Positions 9,378 to 20,443 of a stretch of 64,000 nucleotides of DNA are shown here, piece after piece (positions within the stretch are counted from its first letter, which is position 1; the number at the start of each line of letters is the position of its first letter). Made by a program: the position numbers and the translations under genes. Source of the DNA: Alnus glutinosa (lineage: Eukaryota > Streptophyta > Magnoliopsida > Fagales > Betulaceae); assembly GCF_958979055.1 (NCBI RefSeq), contig NC_084888.1:34839804-34903803 (forward strand). Reading direction: 5' to 3'. A model generated the notes under the pieces. It was not told where the DNA came from, ran no database searches, and was given only the letters and a program-made list of their open reading frames with translations.

Positions 9378-12300
9378 ATGAAGGTCTCTGTCGTTTCACG
9401 GAGTGGTAAAGAAGTTGTTAAGGGTGGCCTTGAGCTCAGTAATTCCGTACGTTCTTCTTTTCTTTTCTTTTTTCTCTCTTACTATTTTCTTTGTTTTTTT
9501 TTTTTTTTTTTGGTAGTTGCTAAAAGTAGTGCGAGTTAATGTAAATCTCTGTTTGATTCCCGAGAACAACCAGAGGAAAGGAAACCCAAAAGAAATTAGT
9601 TTTTTGCTATATAGTTTTTTCTGTTCTGGGGTTCAAAGAAATCGAAGACCCTCAATTCAGCTGGGTCAGAAAGTGGTGCTAGGTCCATTTTTACTGGAAG
9701 ATTGGACTTTCGTATAATGATTATGAACAAAAAAAGAAAAAAAGCTTTCTTGGGTTTATTTATTCCCGTCATAAATTTTCTATATTTTTTTTAATGGAGC
9801 AATTGTGATTATTTATGTCTTTGTGTTCCTTGCAGGCTACGGTAGCAGATCTGCAGGAGGCTATTCATCGGAGAAGTAAGTGCTGGATGTGTTTCCTTGT
9901 TGTTAGCCTTTTTATGCAAACTCTTAGCTTGAACTGCCAATTATGCTTTGCTGATCAATTAATCAATGTATAGCGAAATAGTCTAGTTACGTTTTTGAGA
10001 TCAAGTTTCTCACAAAGTATTACTTTCCACTTGTGGGTCTAGTACTGGTGTCTTACTGTGGATTTGAGGACGAAAACTGATTTTTTCTGTTCTTAAATGC
10101 GTTAATTTCTTAAGGAAGTTACCCAAAGTTCTATAAATGGCTGCCAAAATTTGAGGGCAGCTGGACTTTGGACTCTCCTTGATTGACCAGGTCCTACATG
10201 ATGTTGTATTTGGAGAGGCGTGAAGGGCATCTTCTCTATTTCTTCTCTTGAGTTGATCGGTCATTTAAATGTTCTTCCTTTCCTGAAATCATCTTATTAA
10301 GAACCAGTGAGATGCTTCCTTCTGCTTCAAGCTAATATCAAAACTTTGGTTGTTGATTGTCTACATCACATAGGCACAACCTTTCTAGTGATAACTTCTT
10401 TTAAGTTTTTTTAATTTTTATAAGTAATCGACACATCATTAAAAGCATAAAACACCCTAAGTATACAGGAAGTATACAAAAGGAAACACCAAGCTAGAAG
10501 GAGCAAAAAGAACAAGGAGATCACTATAACTAATCGTCAAAGGAGACACATAAGCAGTTGTCCACAGATATAATGTTTTGGAAAATAAGGATTTAATCTC
10601 CTCTAATGTCCTCTCCCGGTGCTCAACACTTATATGATTCATTTCCCTCCATAAACACCATAAAAGGCACGTAGACACCGTCATCTACATAGTAGCACTC
10701 TGCGGATTGCTGGTAGTCCCACCAACAAGCATACAGATCGACTACACGTCTAGACATAACCCAAGATTGTCCAACACGATTGAAAAAGGCAATCCAAATA
10801 GCATAATCTACGTCACAACAAAGAAGAAGATGGTCTACAGATTCCCTATTCCTCTTATACATGCAACATCTATCCGCCACAATGACATGCCGCTTTAGCT
10901 AGAGCTGCCGAACAAATGAAAAAAGACCGCTCTCAAAGGAGCCTTGGCGGAGCCACACACTTTTCAAAGGGAAATGACATCCTTCATTACAAACTAAGGA
11001 GCAGTAAAAGGATTTAACCTTGAAAACCCTCTTTTAGAGGAGACCCACCATTGCTTATCTTCACTTCCTCTTCTCATTGTAGCTAATACAACACCTTGAA
11101 GGACGCAAAGACATCCACCTCCCAATCATGAGCCGCTCTCGCAAAGCTTATGTTCCACTGATTGGAACCGAAAACTCCAGGTGAGCTGCAATAGAGGCAT
11201 CTTTTCCACAAGCAATACCAAATAAATCTGGTACGGCTTCCTTAAGGGCCACATCCCCACACTACTAATCATGTCCAAATATAATCTTGGAGCCATATCC
11301 TTTCTCAATTCTGGTATGACACGAAAATTTTTCCCAACCCTTCCTAATATTCTTCCATAACCCCACCCCAAACTCTCTGGAAGGCTTAAGAGAACACCAC
11401 CCGCCCCATGAACTGCCAAATTTAGAGTCCACCACCACTCTCAACTATTTACCTAAGAGAGCATGATTGAACACTAGCAGGTTCCAAATTCTCAACCCAA
11501 CCCCAAAGAGTGGCAAACTAACCATAGACCACCTATCTTCAGGTGATATTTGAACTCTTCAGCTAGCACACCCCATAAGAAATTACGCTGGAGCTTCTCA
11601 ATACAATTTGCAACACTCATCGATAGAGGAATTAGGAACATAAAATATGTAGGCAAGTTGGCAAGGGTGCTCTTAACAAGGGTAACCCTAGCACCCTTCG
11701 ACAAGTACATTCTTTTTTCAGCTAGCCAACTGACACTCTATCTTCTTAATAATTTTGTCCCAAATATGCTTTGGCTTATAGGAGGCCCCCAACGGTAGGC
11801 TGATATACTTCACCGGTAAAGAGGAAACACCACAACCTAGAATTCCAGCTAGCCTTTCTACAAAATAAAATGAGGTGTGCAACACGAGGACTTCTCAAGA
11901 GGTCACCCATCCTAGTACTACTCTCGTCCAAGCACGCTTAATTGCGTAGTTCTGATGGGATTCAGTGCATTAGTGCTAGTATATTTTATTTGTATATTTT
12001 ATTTTATTTGAAGCTAATAAAGATATGACTTTTAAGAGGCTAACATATTTTATTTGTATTTACCTTCAAAATAGTTCTCCCTGCACATAGAATATTGTTC
12101 AATTATTATTTATCCAAGATTCACAACATTTCAAGAACTTTATTTTTACCCTTCTTGATTCAATTCGATTATTTTTGGCATCACATAAATCATTGTTCAT
12201 TTTTATCTTTGAAAGCACTAGGTCTTGTAGGAGTTTTGTTTGACTAAGTTATTTTCAGATTTCAGAGAAACCATTATTTGTATATGGTGTGAATTTATGC

Positions 12301-14064
12301 ATGCGGAAAAGAAAATATTTGTACTGTAAAATGTAAATTGAAATTCGGTGCCATTTTTTTTGGGATGTGATCTTTCTGTGATAACTGTGTACTTTTAAGT
12401 TCATTGGATCACTAAGATTTGTCAAGAAAATCAGCAGTAGTCTTTATTTTTTGGACTTCTGGTGTCTCTAGAATTGAGGCATGGCTTTTCCTAGTTCATC
12501 ATGTTGAGCTTTTTCACTAGTGGACTTGAATTTATTACTGCCAATGCTGAGATTGTACTTCTATAATTTGTTTTATTTTTATTTTTCCCCCAAAAAAGAA
12601 AAGAGTGAGTGCATCTGTATGTGTGTTGACAGCCTTGCATGTCAGGCGATTTCATTAATCCAATTTGCTTGTCTTAATCAACAGCCAGAAAGTTCTACCC
12701 TTCAAGACAGAGGTTAACCCTTCCCCTCCAACCGGGATCAAAGGAGAGGCCCATTGTTCTTAACTATAAGAAAAGTCTCGAGGACTATTGCCATGGAAAC
12801 TTGGACCATTTGACTGTAGTGTTCAAGGACTTGGGTCCCCAAGTTTCCTATCGCACACTTTTCTTCTTTGAATACCTGGGTCCTTTGATCCTTTATCCCA
12901 TCTTTTACTACTTCCCTGTCTACCAGTATTTTGGCTACAAAGAGGAGCGCGTTATCCTCCCAGTTCAGACGTATGCTTTATACTACTGGTGTTTTCACTA
13001 CTTCAAACGAATTATGGAAACATTTTTCATGCATCGGTTCAGCCATGCAACCTCACCACTCTCCAATGTGTTCCGTAATTGTGCATATTATTGGACCTTT
13101 GGTGCTTATATTGCTTACTATATGAACCACCCACTTTACACCCCTGTTAGTGACCTCCAAATGAAGATCGGGTTTGCATTTGGATTGCTTTGCCAAGTCT
13201 CAAACTTCTACTGCCATCTCTTGCTGAGGAATCTCCGCAGACCTGATGGGAATGGAGGGTATCAAATTCCACGTGGTTTTCTGTTCAATATTGTGACATG
13301 TGCCAATTACACAACAGAGATTTATCAGTGGTTGGGCTTCAACATTGCAACTCAGACTTTTGCAGGATATACTTTTCTTGTGGTGGCTGCTGCTATCATG
13401 ACCAACTGGGCCCTTGCAAAGCACCGCCGCTTGAAGAAGGTAAGTTTCTTTATTTTTGGTTCAACAAGTAATTTTTAACTTCTTTTCTGCCTATAACTGC
13501 ATGCATTCCTCATAAAAAGTTAGAATGCCTTTTCTGATGATTTCTCCACCTAAATTACTTCTATCTAGATTATGTTTGAGTTGGATTTAGGTAAGGTACC
13601 TTGGAGTTTCATCTGTAAAGCATAGACTAGATTAGGAAAATTAGATATTTGAGAAGGCATTAGATGGGTTTCTATTGGATGTATATCATGCTTGTATGAT
13701 GCCATGTTAAATTACTCGGTTATGTGTATAGTATACACATTTATAGATTCCTGTGTTTATACATATAAGTGCACATTTATGTGATTTTTGTTTGTGTGTG
13801 TGTCTCAAGATTTAGGGGTGACATCAACCTGTTTCTCAGAGTCCTTGCACTTCTGAATATCTTGATCTGTATTCTATCTGTCTTTTGTAAAGTGATTTCG
13901 AGGAAAGTGAAATGAGAAAACTTCAAGTAGAATCCCTCAAATCTTTCCTGTTTTATCAATATTGCTTCTTATATTTGTCCCCTTGTCATCTGCAGCTATT
14001 TGATGGTAAGGACGGAAGACCCAAGTATCCACGCAGATGGGTTATAATACCCCCATTCCTGTAA
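9378..14064 (+). CDS. ECR: Very-long-chain trans-2-enoyl-CoA reductase, copy A (4 exons, 310 aa)
   Basis: The CDS is join(9378..9446, 9836..9875, 12685..13439, 13996..14064). All junctions are GT-AG, phases agree, and the product is 310 residues, the length I recall for Arabidopsis CER10. The enzyme makes the last reduction of the ER fatty-acid elongation cycle, feeding wax, sphingolipid and storage-lipid synthesis. The N-terminus ([16 protein letters not shown]) is the ubiquitin-like part. From about residue 80 comes the multi-span steroid 5-alpha-reductase-type domain, with [31 protein letters not shown] and [14 protein letters not shown]. It ends [11 protein letters not shown]. Intron 2 (2,809 bp) holds a LINE/5S chimera. 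Compared with copy B the predicted differences are L68/I, M152/V and P297/T. Both copies look functional. Confidence 0.95.
10406..11871 (-). mobile_element. 5'-truncated LINE retrotransposon in ECR-A intron 2
   Basis: The minus strand reads a decayed L1-type ORF2 3' half. At 11492-11710 the end of the reverse transcriptase region appears ([20 protein letters not shown], then [11 protein letters not shown]). At 10623-10880 there is a reverse-transcriptase zinc-binding domain ([18 protein letters not shown] and W residues). Its 3' UTR ends in 'gattacttataaaaa' and an A-rich tail (poly-T on + at about 10406-10420). Frameshifts and stops make it inactive. Its 5' end is fused to a 5S rRNA sequence at 11872. 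Confidence 0.85.
11872..11980 (-). pseudogene. 5S rRNA-derived sequence fused to the LINE, copy A
   Basis: Read on the minus strand, the sequence follows plant 5S rRNA from about nucleotide 13 (agcactaatgcac) to its 3' end (cctcgtgttgcac). The internal promoter region is nearly intact (ttaagcgtgcttgg, gagagtagtactaggatggg, gtgacct). There are several substitutions and the first dozen or so bases are missing. It is a single unit within an intron, directly followed in the same sense by LINE sequence, so it is a retro-copied pseudogene and not part of a 5S array. Confidence 0.88.
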
Positions 14065-16900
14065 AAGACACTGCTCATCTTGCCTTTTGTTGTCCCCTTT
14101 GGTACCAAGATTCCGATTCGACAGCATGAATTCAAGATTGTAAGAGCTTCGTTCTTGTCAGATATGAACTTAACATCCATTCAGACAACTTATTAGTCCC
14201 TCCCATCCCATTTGAAGGACCTGAGGTCCTGAGGATAAACATATTCTTTTTCTATTTCTTTTTTCCTGTTTCCTCTCAGTTTGTCATATTATTTGGAACC
14301 TTGCTAGTTTAACTTTTAATCAGGTTGGCTTCTGGACTGTTTTTTTATATTAACTAGTCTTTTCTTTTTGGCCTCTAGAACTGGAAAGTACTAATCATGG
14401 CAAGACTCTTACACAAAGAAATGCCTTGAGATCTTGAAGATTAAAAATATTTACAAGATTTGTTGATGAAAGAATATTTGTAGTTATGGCTCAAAGAATG
14501 AGTAGGGACAGGTAATGGCTGATAATAATTTCAGCGTCAAACTACAAGTTGCGGAGCGGGGCCATCTTCAACAGAAAGCCCACATGCGGTTGCTATGACT
14601 CAAATGCCTCTAATTTTGTGCATTGTGTTACGAATGGGGGAAACAAAACAGGGGGTTTGTTGGGAACTTAAACCAGAAGAGCCAACGATGCCTAGAGTAG
14701 CTTAGAAAAATAAAAAGTAATAAAGAACCAAGAAAAACCATGCTTCGAACGATTGGGATCGGCTGCAATTCGGTTTCCGTCACCTGAGTTACAATTTGCC
14801 CAATCTCCTAATGAGAGAGGGCATCGACGGAGCTTACTTAGTAAGCTCCGGACAGTTTGAGACCCGTTCGATCCGGTAGATTTTATTAGGACATCTCAAT
14901 TGGCTTTGTTTTGATTCCAGTTCAACCTATCTTTGTGCAGATAAAAAGTAGTGCTAATCTAAGTGAGCTCAGATTCATAAGATAGATGCTAAACAAGCTA
15001 AGTTAGGGTGGAGCCTTAACGCATTCACTTTCGGCCCGGCAAATTTGCTTTTTATTTTGGTTAAAAAGTCAAAAATTTTTATTTTAGATTTTTTTAGCTA
15101 CTTATTTATAACCTTCTCAAACTATCACCATATTGTCAATGTTCCCCTCTCCTCTTCTCCAAAAAAAAAACTACTAATTGTGTCAATGCCCTTCCTTAAA
15201 TTACTAAAAAATGTCAATGTCCTCCCTAATAACATAAATACCCTTTATAAAATTATTAAAATAAAATAAAAACTAAAAAAAATATAAAATCACAAAAAAA
15301 ATATTTTTATAATTTTCGTTTTTTATTTAATTTATTTAAGTTGTTTTTTTTTTCAAAATAAATTTCTTATTCTTTTTTTAGTTTTTTTATTTATTTTATA
15401 AGGACATTTATGTCTTATTTAAAAAATTTAGGTCATTTTTGTCTTTTTGTTGGTCTTAGGGGAGAGATATTGACATTTTTTAGTAGTTTAAAGGAGAAAA
15501 TTGACACAATTGGTAGTTTGAGGGGTACATTAAAAATTGAACAGTAGTTTGGAGGGATATGTGTATTTTTTTTTTTCCCCCTATTTTAACTATCAATTTT
15601 TACTATTACATTTAAATATTATTTTTTAAGAATTTATTTATTCTTTCTCCAAGAAGCATATCTTTGAAAATATGTCTTTTCTTAATAGTTATACTTTCAA
15701 AAATTCAGCATCTTATTGAAGATACATGAAAATTTACCTCGTAACATTTGAAAAGAGTATTTAGTAACCGGTACATATCGAAAGTTTATTGTTGCAACAC
15801 TTTCAAATAAAATCTTAAATTTCAACTTTTAACTTTTAATCTACAAAATAAAATGTGCAGAAGAGCATAATTATCAGCCGTAAATATTGAGGAGATGGAA
15901 TTGAAATATGAAAAAGCTTTTATTAACATTTTATGAATGTATAGCACTTACCATGCTCACCAAAAATTTTCAAAATTATTAAGTTGGATGAAGTTCTTTT
16001 TACTTTAACCTCCCGACTAGCTAAAATAATATTTATCTAGTCGGACGAGAATGCTAATCCATTTGCTTTGCAAGAAGTAAAACAAAAACAAACATGAAAA
16101 TTTTTTGCAACACTTTTCGATAAATTTCAGGTTTTCATTTCGTCTCCCATGGAATAATCATATCCAAGTAGACAAGAGTGGTGTGGTGGACAAAACTATT
16201 CTTGGTTGGAAAAAGTTGTCAAATCAAGTTTGGAGCATATTTTTTAATCAGAGGAAAGATGGCATTATTTTTTAATTTTGCAACCCAAAAGCATATCTCA
16301 AGGTACAAATATCATCACTTACTGACTTTTTTTTTTTTTTTTTTTAAAGAAATAAATAATCATGGAATTTAATGAAACTTCTTCACTTAGGAAATGTCTA
16401 TGAAGAAAAAGAAAAATATAACGATGGCATTCAATTGGTTAATCGTTGGCAAGTTTGGTTATCACTCCACATAAAAAAAAAAAAATTAAAAAGAAAAGAA
16501 GAGGGAGAAAGAAAGAGAGAGAAGTTTGGTTTGCATCTTGTTGTATGAGAAGAAGACATTTTTTGTTATTGAATATGAACTATCTAAACTAAAACTCAAA
16601 TCTTTTTAACATAAACCCATTTTAAGCTTTAAGATTTCTTGGCTGTCTATATTTATATTTATGTACTGTTATTAAATAACAGAAAGCAATTCAAATAAAA
16701 AGAAAATGTCATAAATAGTAATTAATATTAAACACGAATGTGAGAGAATCAGGATGAATATTCTATTAAATAAATTTTCTTAAATTTTAATCATTATTTT
16801 TTGAAATTAAAAGAAAAAGGTCAAAATGAAAACAAATATTACTAATAGAAAACAAGGGAATCGGAAGCAAGGGGAGGCACCAGCCATTAATTAAATCAAA
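14065..16900. other. ECR-A 3' flank and distal actin-upstream DNA
   Basis: There is no gene here. The first 400 bp likely hold the ECR 3' UTR. The region aligns with 30123-32650 of copy B but is the most diverged part of the duplication. Copy A has a foldback insert at about 15090-15585. Copy B has a local 60-bp duplication (about 31610-31700) and about 80 bp (31910-31990) that copy A lacks. Confidence 0.6.
15090..15585. mobile_element. MITE-like foldback element, copy A only
   Basis: The left arm (for example 'actactaattgtgtcaatg' near 15170, then 'ttactaaaaaatgtcaatg') is matched in inverted orientation by the right arm ('cattttttagtagttta' near 15480 and 'ttgacacaattggtagt' near 15505). 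No reading frame links the arms. Copy B lacks the element at the matching site (about 31110-31150). Confidence 0.65.
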
Positions 16901-17726
16901 ATCATAATTAGATACCCTGAGCGACGAAATCTAGTCCGGCCCAATGGACGCGTTCTCTCTCTCTATCTCTCTCACCTCCGGTCCAGATTAATTCCGGACT
17001 GTTCCCAACCCCAAAATCCAACGGTTTACATCGCATCTCGCGCCTCTTATATTCCCCATATTCCCATTTCGCCCTCCTCTGTCTCCGTCGCTAAACGCAC
17101 ACAGCTCTCTCTCTGTTTCTCTTTCGCTCGCTCGCCTTCGTTCTCCGTCACATTCCGAAAGGTCAATTCCCCTATCTCTTTCTCGTTGATCTGTTTGCTT
17201 TTCGCTCAGATCTGTTCCTCTCTTTCTTAGATTTTCGAATTCTCATTGAATTGCTTGAGTTCATTTCTCTCTCCCTTTTTTTCTTTCTCTGACTCTCAGT
17301 TTTGATTAGCTGTTGTTAGCAGCGTGATCGATTGCATGCATAAATGTGGATATTTATGATTTTTTTTTTTTTCTGATGGATTTAGTTTTTGGGCTTAAAT
17401 GTTGAATTTTTCTTTTAAACGTTCTAAGATGAAAACATGTTGGATCTAAATGAAAGCAGGGAGGAAGGGATGGGCATTGTGTTAATCGTTGTCAATCTTT
17501 GTGCTTTTGAGAAAACTATAAAATGAAAATGGTAGGAAAGTTTTCTAAAATGAAAACGAGAACAAAGAACAAGGAATAACACAATGCTGTTTAATAAGGT
17601 TTGTCTTACATGACAATTGTAACTGTGTCTGAATTAAGGAAAAGAATAAAATTTTGGTACCCTTTTATAGATCTTTGTCTGTTTAATCTTTTTCCATTGT
17701 CTCGTTGAATGCATTTTTTTTTTTAA
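16900..17726 (+). pseudogene. Orphan actin promoter, leader exon and start of leader intron, copy A
   Basis: This matches 32620-33509, the upstream region of the intact actin gene. It has a TATA-like ttatatt at about 17047, a CT-rich leader, a probable 5' UTR exon ending ccgaaag with donor at 17162, and about 550 bp of leader intron. The match stops inside a poly-T run at 17715-17726. No actin coding exon follows; KIN17-B upstream DNA does. It is a truncated gene copy made by the duplication break, yet it still holds promoter-like sequence pointing at KIN17-B. Confidence 0.85.
17715..17726. other. Tandem duplication junction (actin leader intron joined to KIN17 upstream)
   Basis: Left of this poly-T run the sequence matches the actin leader intron (33421-33509). 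Right of it, it runs into the KIN17 upstream region. At 33510 the intact actin intron continues with different sequence. The run is therefore the break point, or contains it. Confidence 0.85.
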
Positions 17727-18132
17727 TCCTAGGAATGCAATAGCTGATCTGGACCGTTTATTTCAGAGTGAACGATCCAAGAATCACGTTGCGTAGAGAA
17801 AAGAAAAAGAGTCTGCTACGTCATCTATTACAAAAAGAAAATTTTGCCGCTTGAATTTTGATTAGAAAAGTAATCTGCCACGTCATCAATAAGGACGTGG
17901 GCTGGTGATTCTCACTTTCATTCGCAAAAGCCCAAACATAAGACTATTGGGCCCAACGGCGCGACGTCTTCCATTCTTGGACTTCAATTTTATTTTAGAA
18001 AAATAAATCAGGATCAGATCAGGGTTCAATCAATTGGGGAAGAGATCCATTACAATCTCTGCAACTCTCGCCCTCCAATCCAAAATCCACTGAAACCACC
18101 GCAAACCTTCTGGTGGAGGAATATTTTGAGCG
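17727..18132 (+). promoter_or_regulatory. KIN17-B promoter and 5' leader
   Basis: Two similar words, ctgctacgtcatc near 17811 and ctgccacgtcatc near 17875, carry ACGT cores of the bZIP/G-box-hybrid type. A gggccca site near 17950 is of the site II/TCP type common in plant housekeeping promoters. I see no clear TATA box. The leader runs to the ATG at 18133. Confidence 0.5.
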
Positions 18133-19299
18133 ATGGGGAAGAACGAGTTCCTGACGCCGAAGGCGATCGCGAACCGGATCAAAGCGAAGGGGCTACAGAA
18201 GCTGCGGTGGTACTGCCAGATGTGCCAGAAGCAGTGCCGCGACGAGAACGGCTTCAAGTGCCACTGCATGAGCGAGAGCCACCAGCGCCAGATGCAGATC
18301 TTCGGCCAGAACCCCATGCGCATCGTTGACGGCTACTCTGAGGAGTTCGAGACCTCCTTTCTCGAGCACATGAAGCGCAGCCACCGCTTCAGCCGCGTGG
18401 CCGCCACTGTCGTCTACAACGAGTACATCAACGACCGCCACCACGTCCACATGAACTCCACCGAGTGGGCAACGCTCACCGAGTTCATCAAGTACCTGGG
18501 CCGCACCGGCAAGTGCAAGGTCGAGGAGACCCCGAAGGGTTGGTTCATCACCTACATCGACCGAGACTCCGAGACGCTTTTCAAGGAGAGGATGAAGAAC
18601 AAGCGAATCAAGGCCGATTTGGTGGAGGAGGAGAAGCAAGAGCGCGAGATTCAGAAGCAGATCGAACGGGCCGCCGAGCTGTTGGTGCCGCTCGCGACCG
18701 AGTCTCAGGCGGCCTCTGAGCCGGTAAACGAATTGAAATCGGAGGCCGAAGTTAAGGTCGGTTTCGTGCTCGGCTCCTCGGGAAAACCGAAACCGAAAGA
18801 GCTGGGGGAGAGCTCGAAATTGGTGTTCGATGAGGCGGATAACGATAAGAACGAGAAGAGAAATCAATCGGCGAAGAGTAAATCAGCTTTGGAGGAGTTG
18901 ATGTGGGAGGAGTTGATGAAGAAGGAGCGGATTAACCGGAAGGACTATTGGTTGAGCGAAGGGATCGTTGTGAAGGTGATGAGCAAAGCGTTGGCCGAGA
19001 AGGGCTACTATAAGCAAAAGGGCGTGGTGAGGAAAGTGATCGATAAGTACGTTGGGGAGATTGAAATGCTTGAGAGCAAGCACGTGCTGAGGGTGGATCA
19101 GGCGGAGCTTGAGACGGTGATTCCGCAGATTGGGGGACTCGTGAGGATAGTGAATGGGGCCTATAGGGGAGCGACTGCCAAGCTGTTGGGTGTGGACACG
19201 GACAAGTTCTGCGCAAAGGTGCAGATAGAGAAGGGTGCTTATGTTGGTAGAGTGCTTAAAGCTGTTGAGTATGAGGATGTTTGTAAAGTTGCCCAGTGA
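18133..19299 (+). CDS. KIN17: KIN17 DNA/RNA-binding protein, copy B (intronless, 388 aa)
   Basis: This complete single-exon frame starts MGKNEFLTPKAIANRIKAKG, the conserved KIN17 N-terminus. A C2H2 zinc finger uses C28, C31, H44 and H50. A winged-helix domain follows (about 51-160, with STEWATLTEFIKYLGRTGKC and WFITYIDRD). A charged, coiled-coil-like Glu/Lys region follows at about 160-260. The C-terminal KOW/SH3-like part ends EDVCKVAQ. KIN17 acts in the nucleus at the interface of replication, DNA-damage response and RNA processing. The 5' part is GC-rich in the third codon position (many C/G endings), unlike the AT-rich surroundings and the gene's own 3' part. It is the second member of the tandem pair and sits just downstream of the orphan actin leader. 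Confidence 0.97.
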   Translation: MGKNEFLTPKAIANRIKAKGLQKLRWYCQMCQKQCRDENGFKCHCMSESHQRQMQIFGQNPMRIVDGYSEEFETSFLEHMKRSHRFSRVAATVVYNEYINDRHHVHMNSTEWATLTEFIKYLGRTGKCKVEETPKGWFITYIDRDSETLFKERMKNKRIKADLVEEEKQEREIQKQIERAAELLVPLATESQAASEPVNELKSEAEVKVGFVLGSSGKPKPKELGESSKLVFDEADNDKNEKRNQSAKSKSALEELMWEELMKKERINRKDYWLSEGIVVKVMSKALAEKGYYKQKGVVRKVIDKYVGEIEMLESKHVLRVDQAELETVIPQIGGLVRIVNGAYRGATAKLLGVDTDKFCAKVQIEKGAYVGRVLKAVEYEDVCKVAQ

Positions 19300-20443
19300 G
19301 GTTTGATACTAAATTTAAATTATATTTAATGGAGATGCTTATGATGGAATCATATTGGTTGTGTTCATTGTTTCTCGAAATTTTTCATTCTGCTTTGAAA
19401 TTTTGAATCCATGGTGCTTCAATCATTATGTATGTTTCTCTTTGATTGATGACTTAGATACTTCTATTTAACAAGGGATTGTAACGTAATGAAGACATTA
19501 GCTTTACCATGCAAGTAAATGTGAAATCAGGTCTTAATAAGAAGATCAAGAGCTGTTTAAAAGGTGCTAATTTTTAAAATCTCTTCCTGATCTCTCTATC
19601 AATGTGTCCCTGCATTAAATGGGCGAGTGTGGACTTTTTTTGCTTGTGAATCACACTGCTGGTATCAACCCATCAATAAGAACTAGAACATCTGCATGCT
19701 TAAGCTTCCTTATTTCCCTTTATGTTGGGAGTCTTCTTAATTTCAACTACATCAGTATGCAAACTTGAATAGGGTGTGTGCCCCTTAAAGATCATCCACA
19801 TTTGAACTTTCTTTGCTTTTTTTTCTCTTTTCTTCTGCAGCCTCAACTTTGGGAGAAACCAAATAGTGCTGTATATCGTATGACCCGCGATAACCTTAGA
19901 ATGTCACAGCTGATGCTAGATATCTTATTGTTCAGTACTTAGTGTTACAGGTGTTCCCTTTAGCATGTGATACAGTTCAACATTTAGTGTGATTTGCCCA
20001 TTTACCTTAAAAAAAAATTATTTATGCCTGTTAATAGCTACTTATCAAAAAAAAATTGTGCCTGTTAATTGCTTGTGGCCACCCAGTACAGTTTCCTTTA
20101 TTTGCATCACTTTCTCTATAGTGGAGTGCCTTTTGTATTCATAGCAAACTTCTTGGCTTATAAGGGAGAACCATATCTGATAGCCAAGAAAGTTTGCTTT
20201 TGAAAATTGTGTGGCTATTGGAGGTAGGGATCTATTATAATTCTCTGGTTTCCTCATCAAAGTGCAGGCACTAAAGAATCCACTTTTGATTCATCGTGCT
20301 TTGAGCAAGTTAAATTCCGATTCTAAAATCACTACTAGCTTTTCCCTTTTTAAGGAGGTTTTCTTTAGGGACTCTTATCACTTATTTACGTTGTGGCACG
20401 CCTAATGGAAGCTTAACCATGGCTGAATTGTGTGTGTATCACC
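19300..20443. other. KIN17-B 3' flank, no gene
   Basis: This near-identical partner of 285-1427 includes the same 23-bp LINE tail at 20036-20058, with target duplication tgcctgttaat at 20025-20035 and 20059-20069. No gene is seen. Confidence 0.6.

Noticed and set aside
11872-11980. Functional 5S rRNA gene
   Set aside because: It lacks its 5' end, carries substitutions, is single and is fused to a LINE within an intron.
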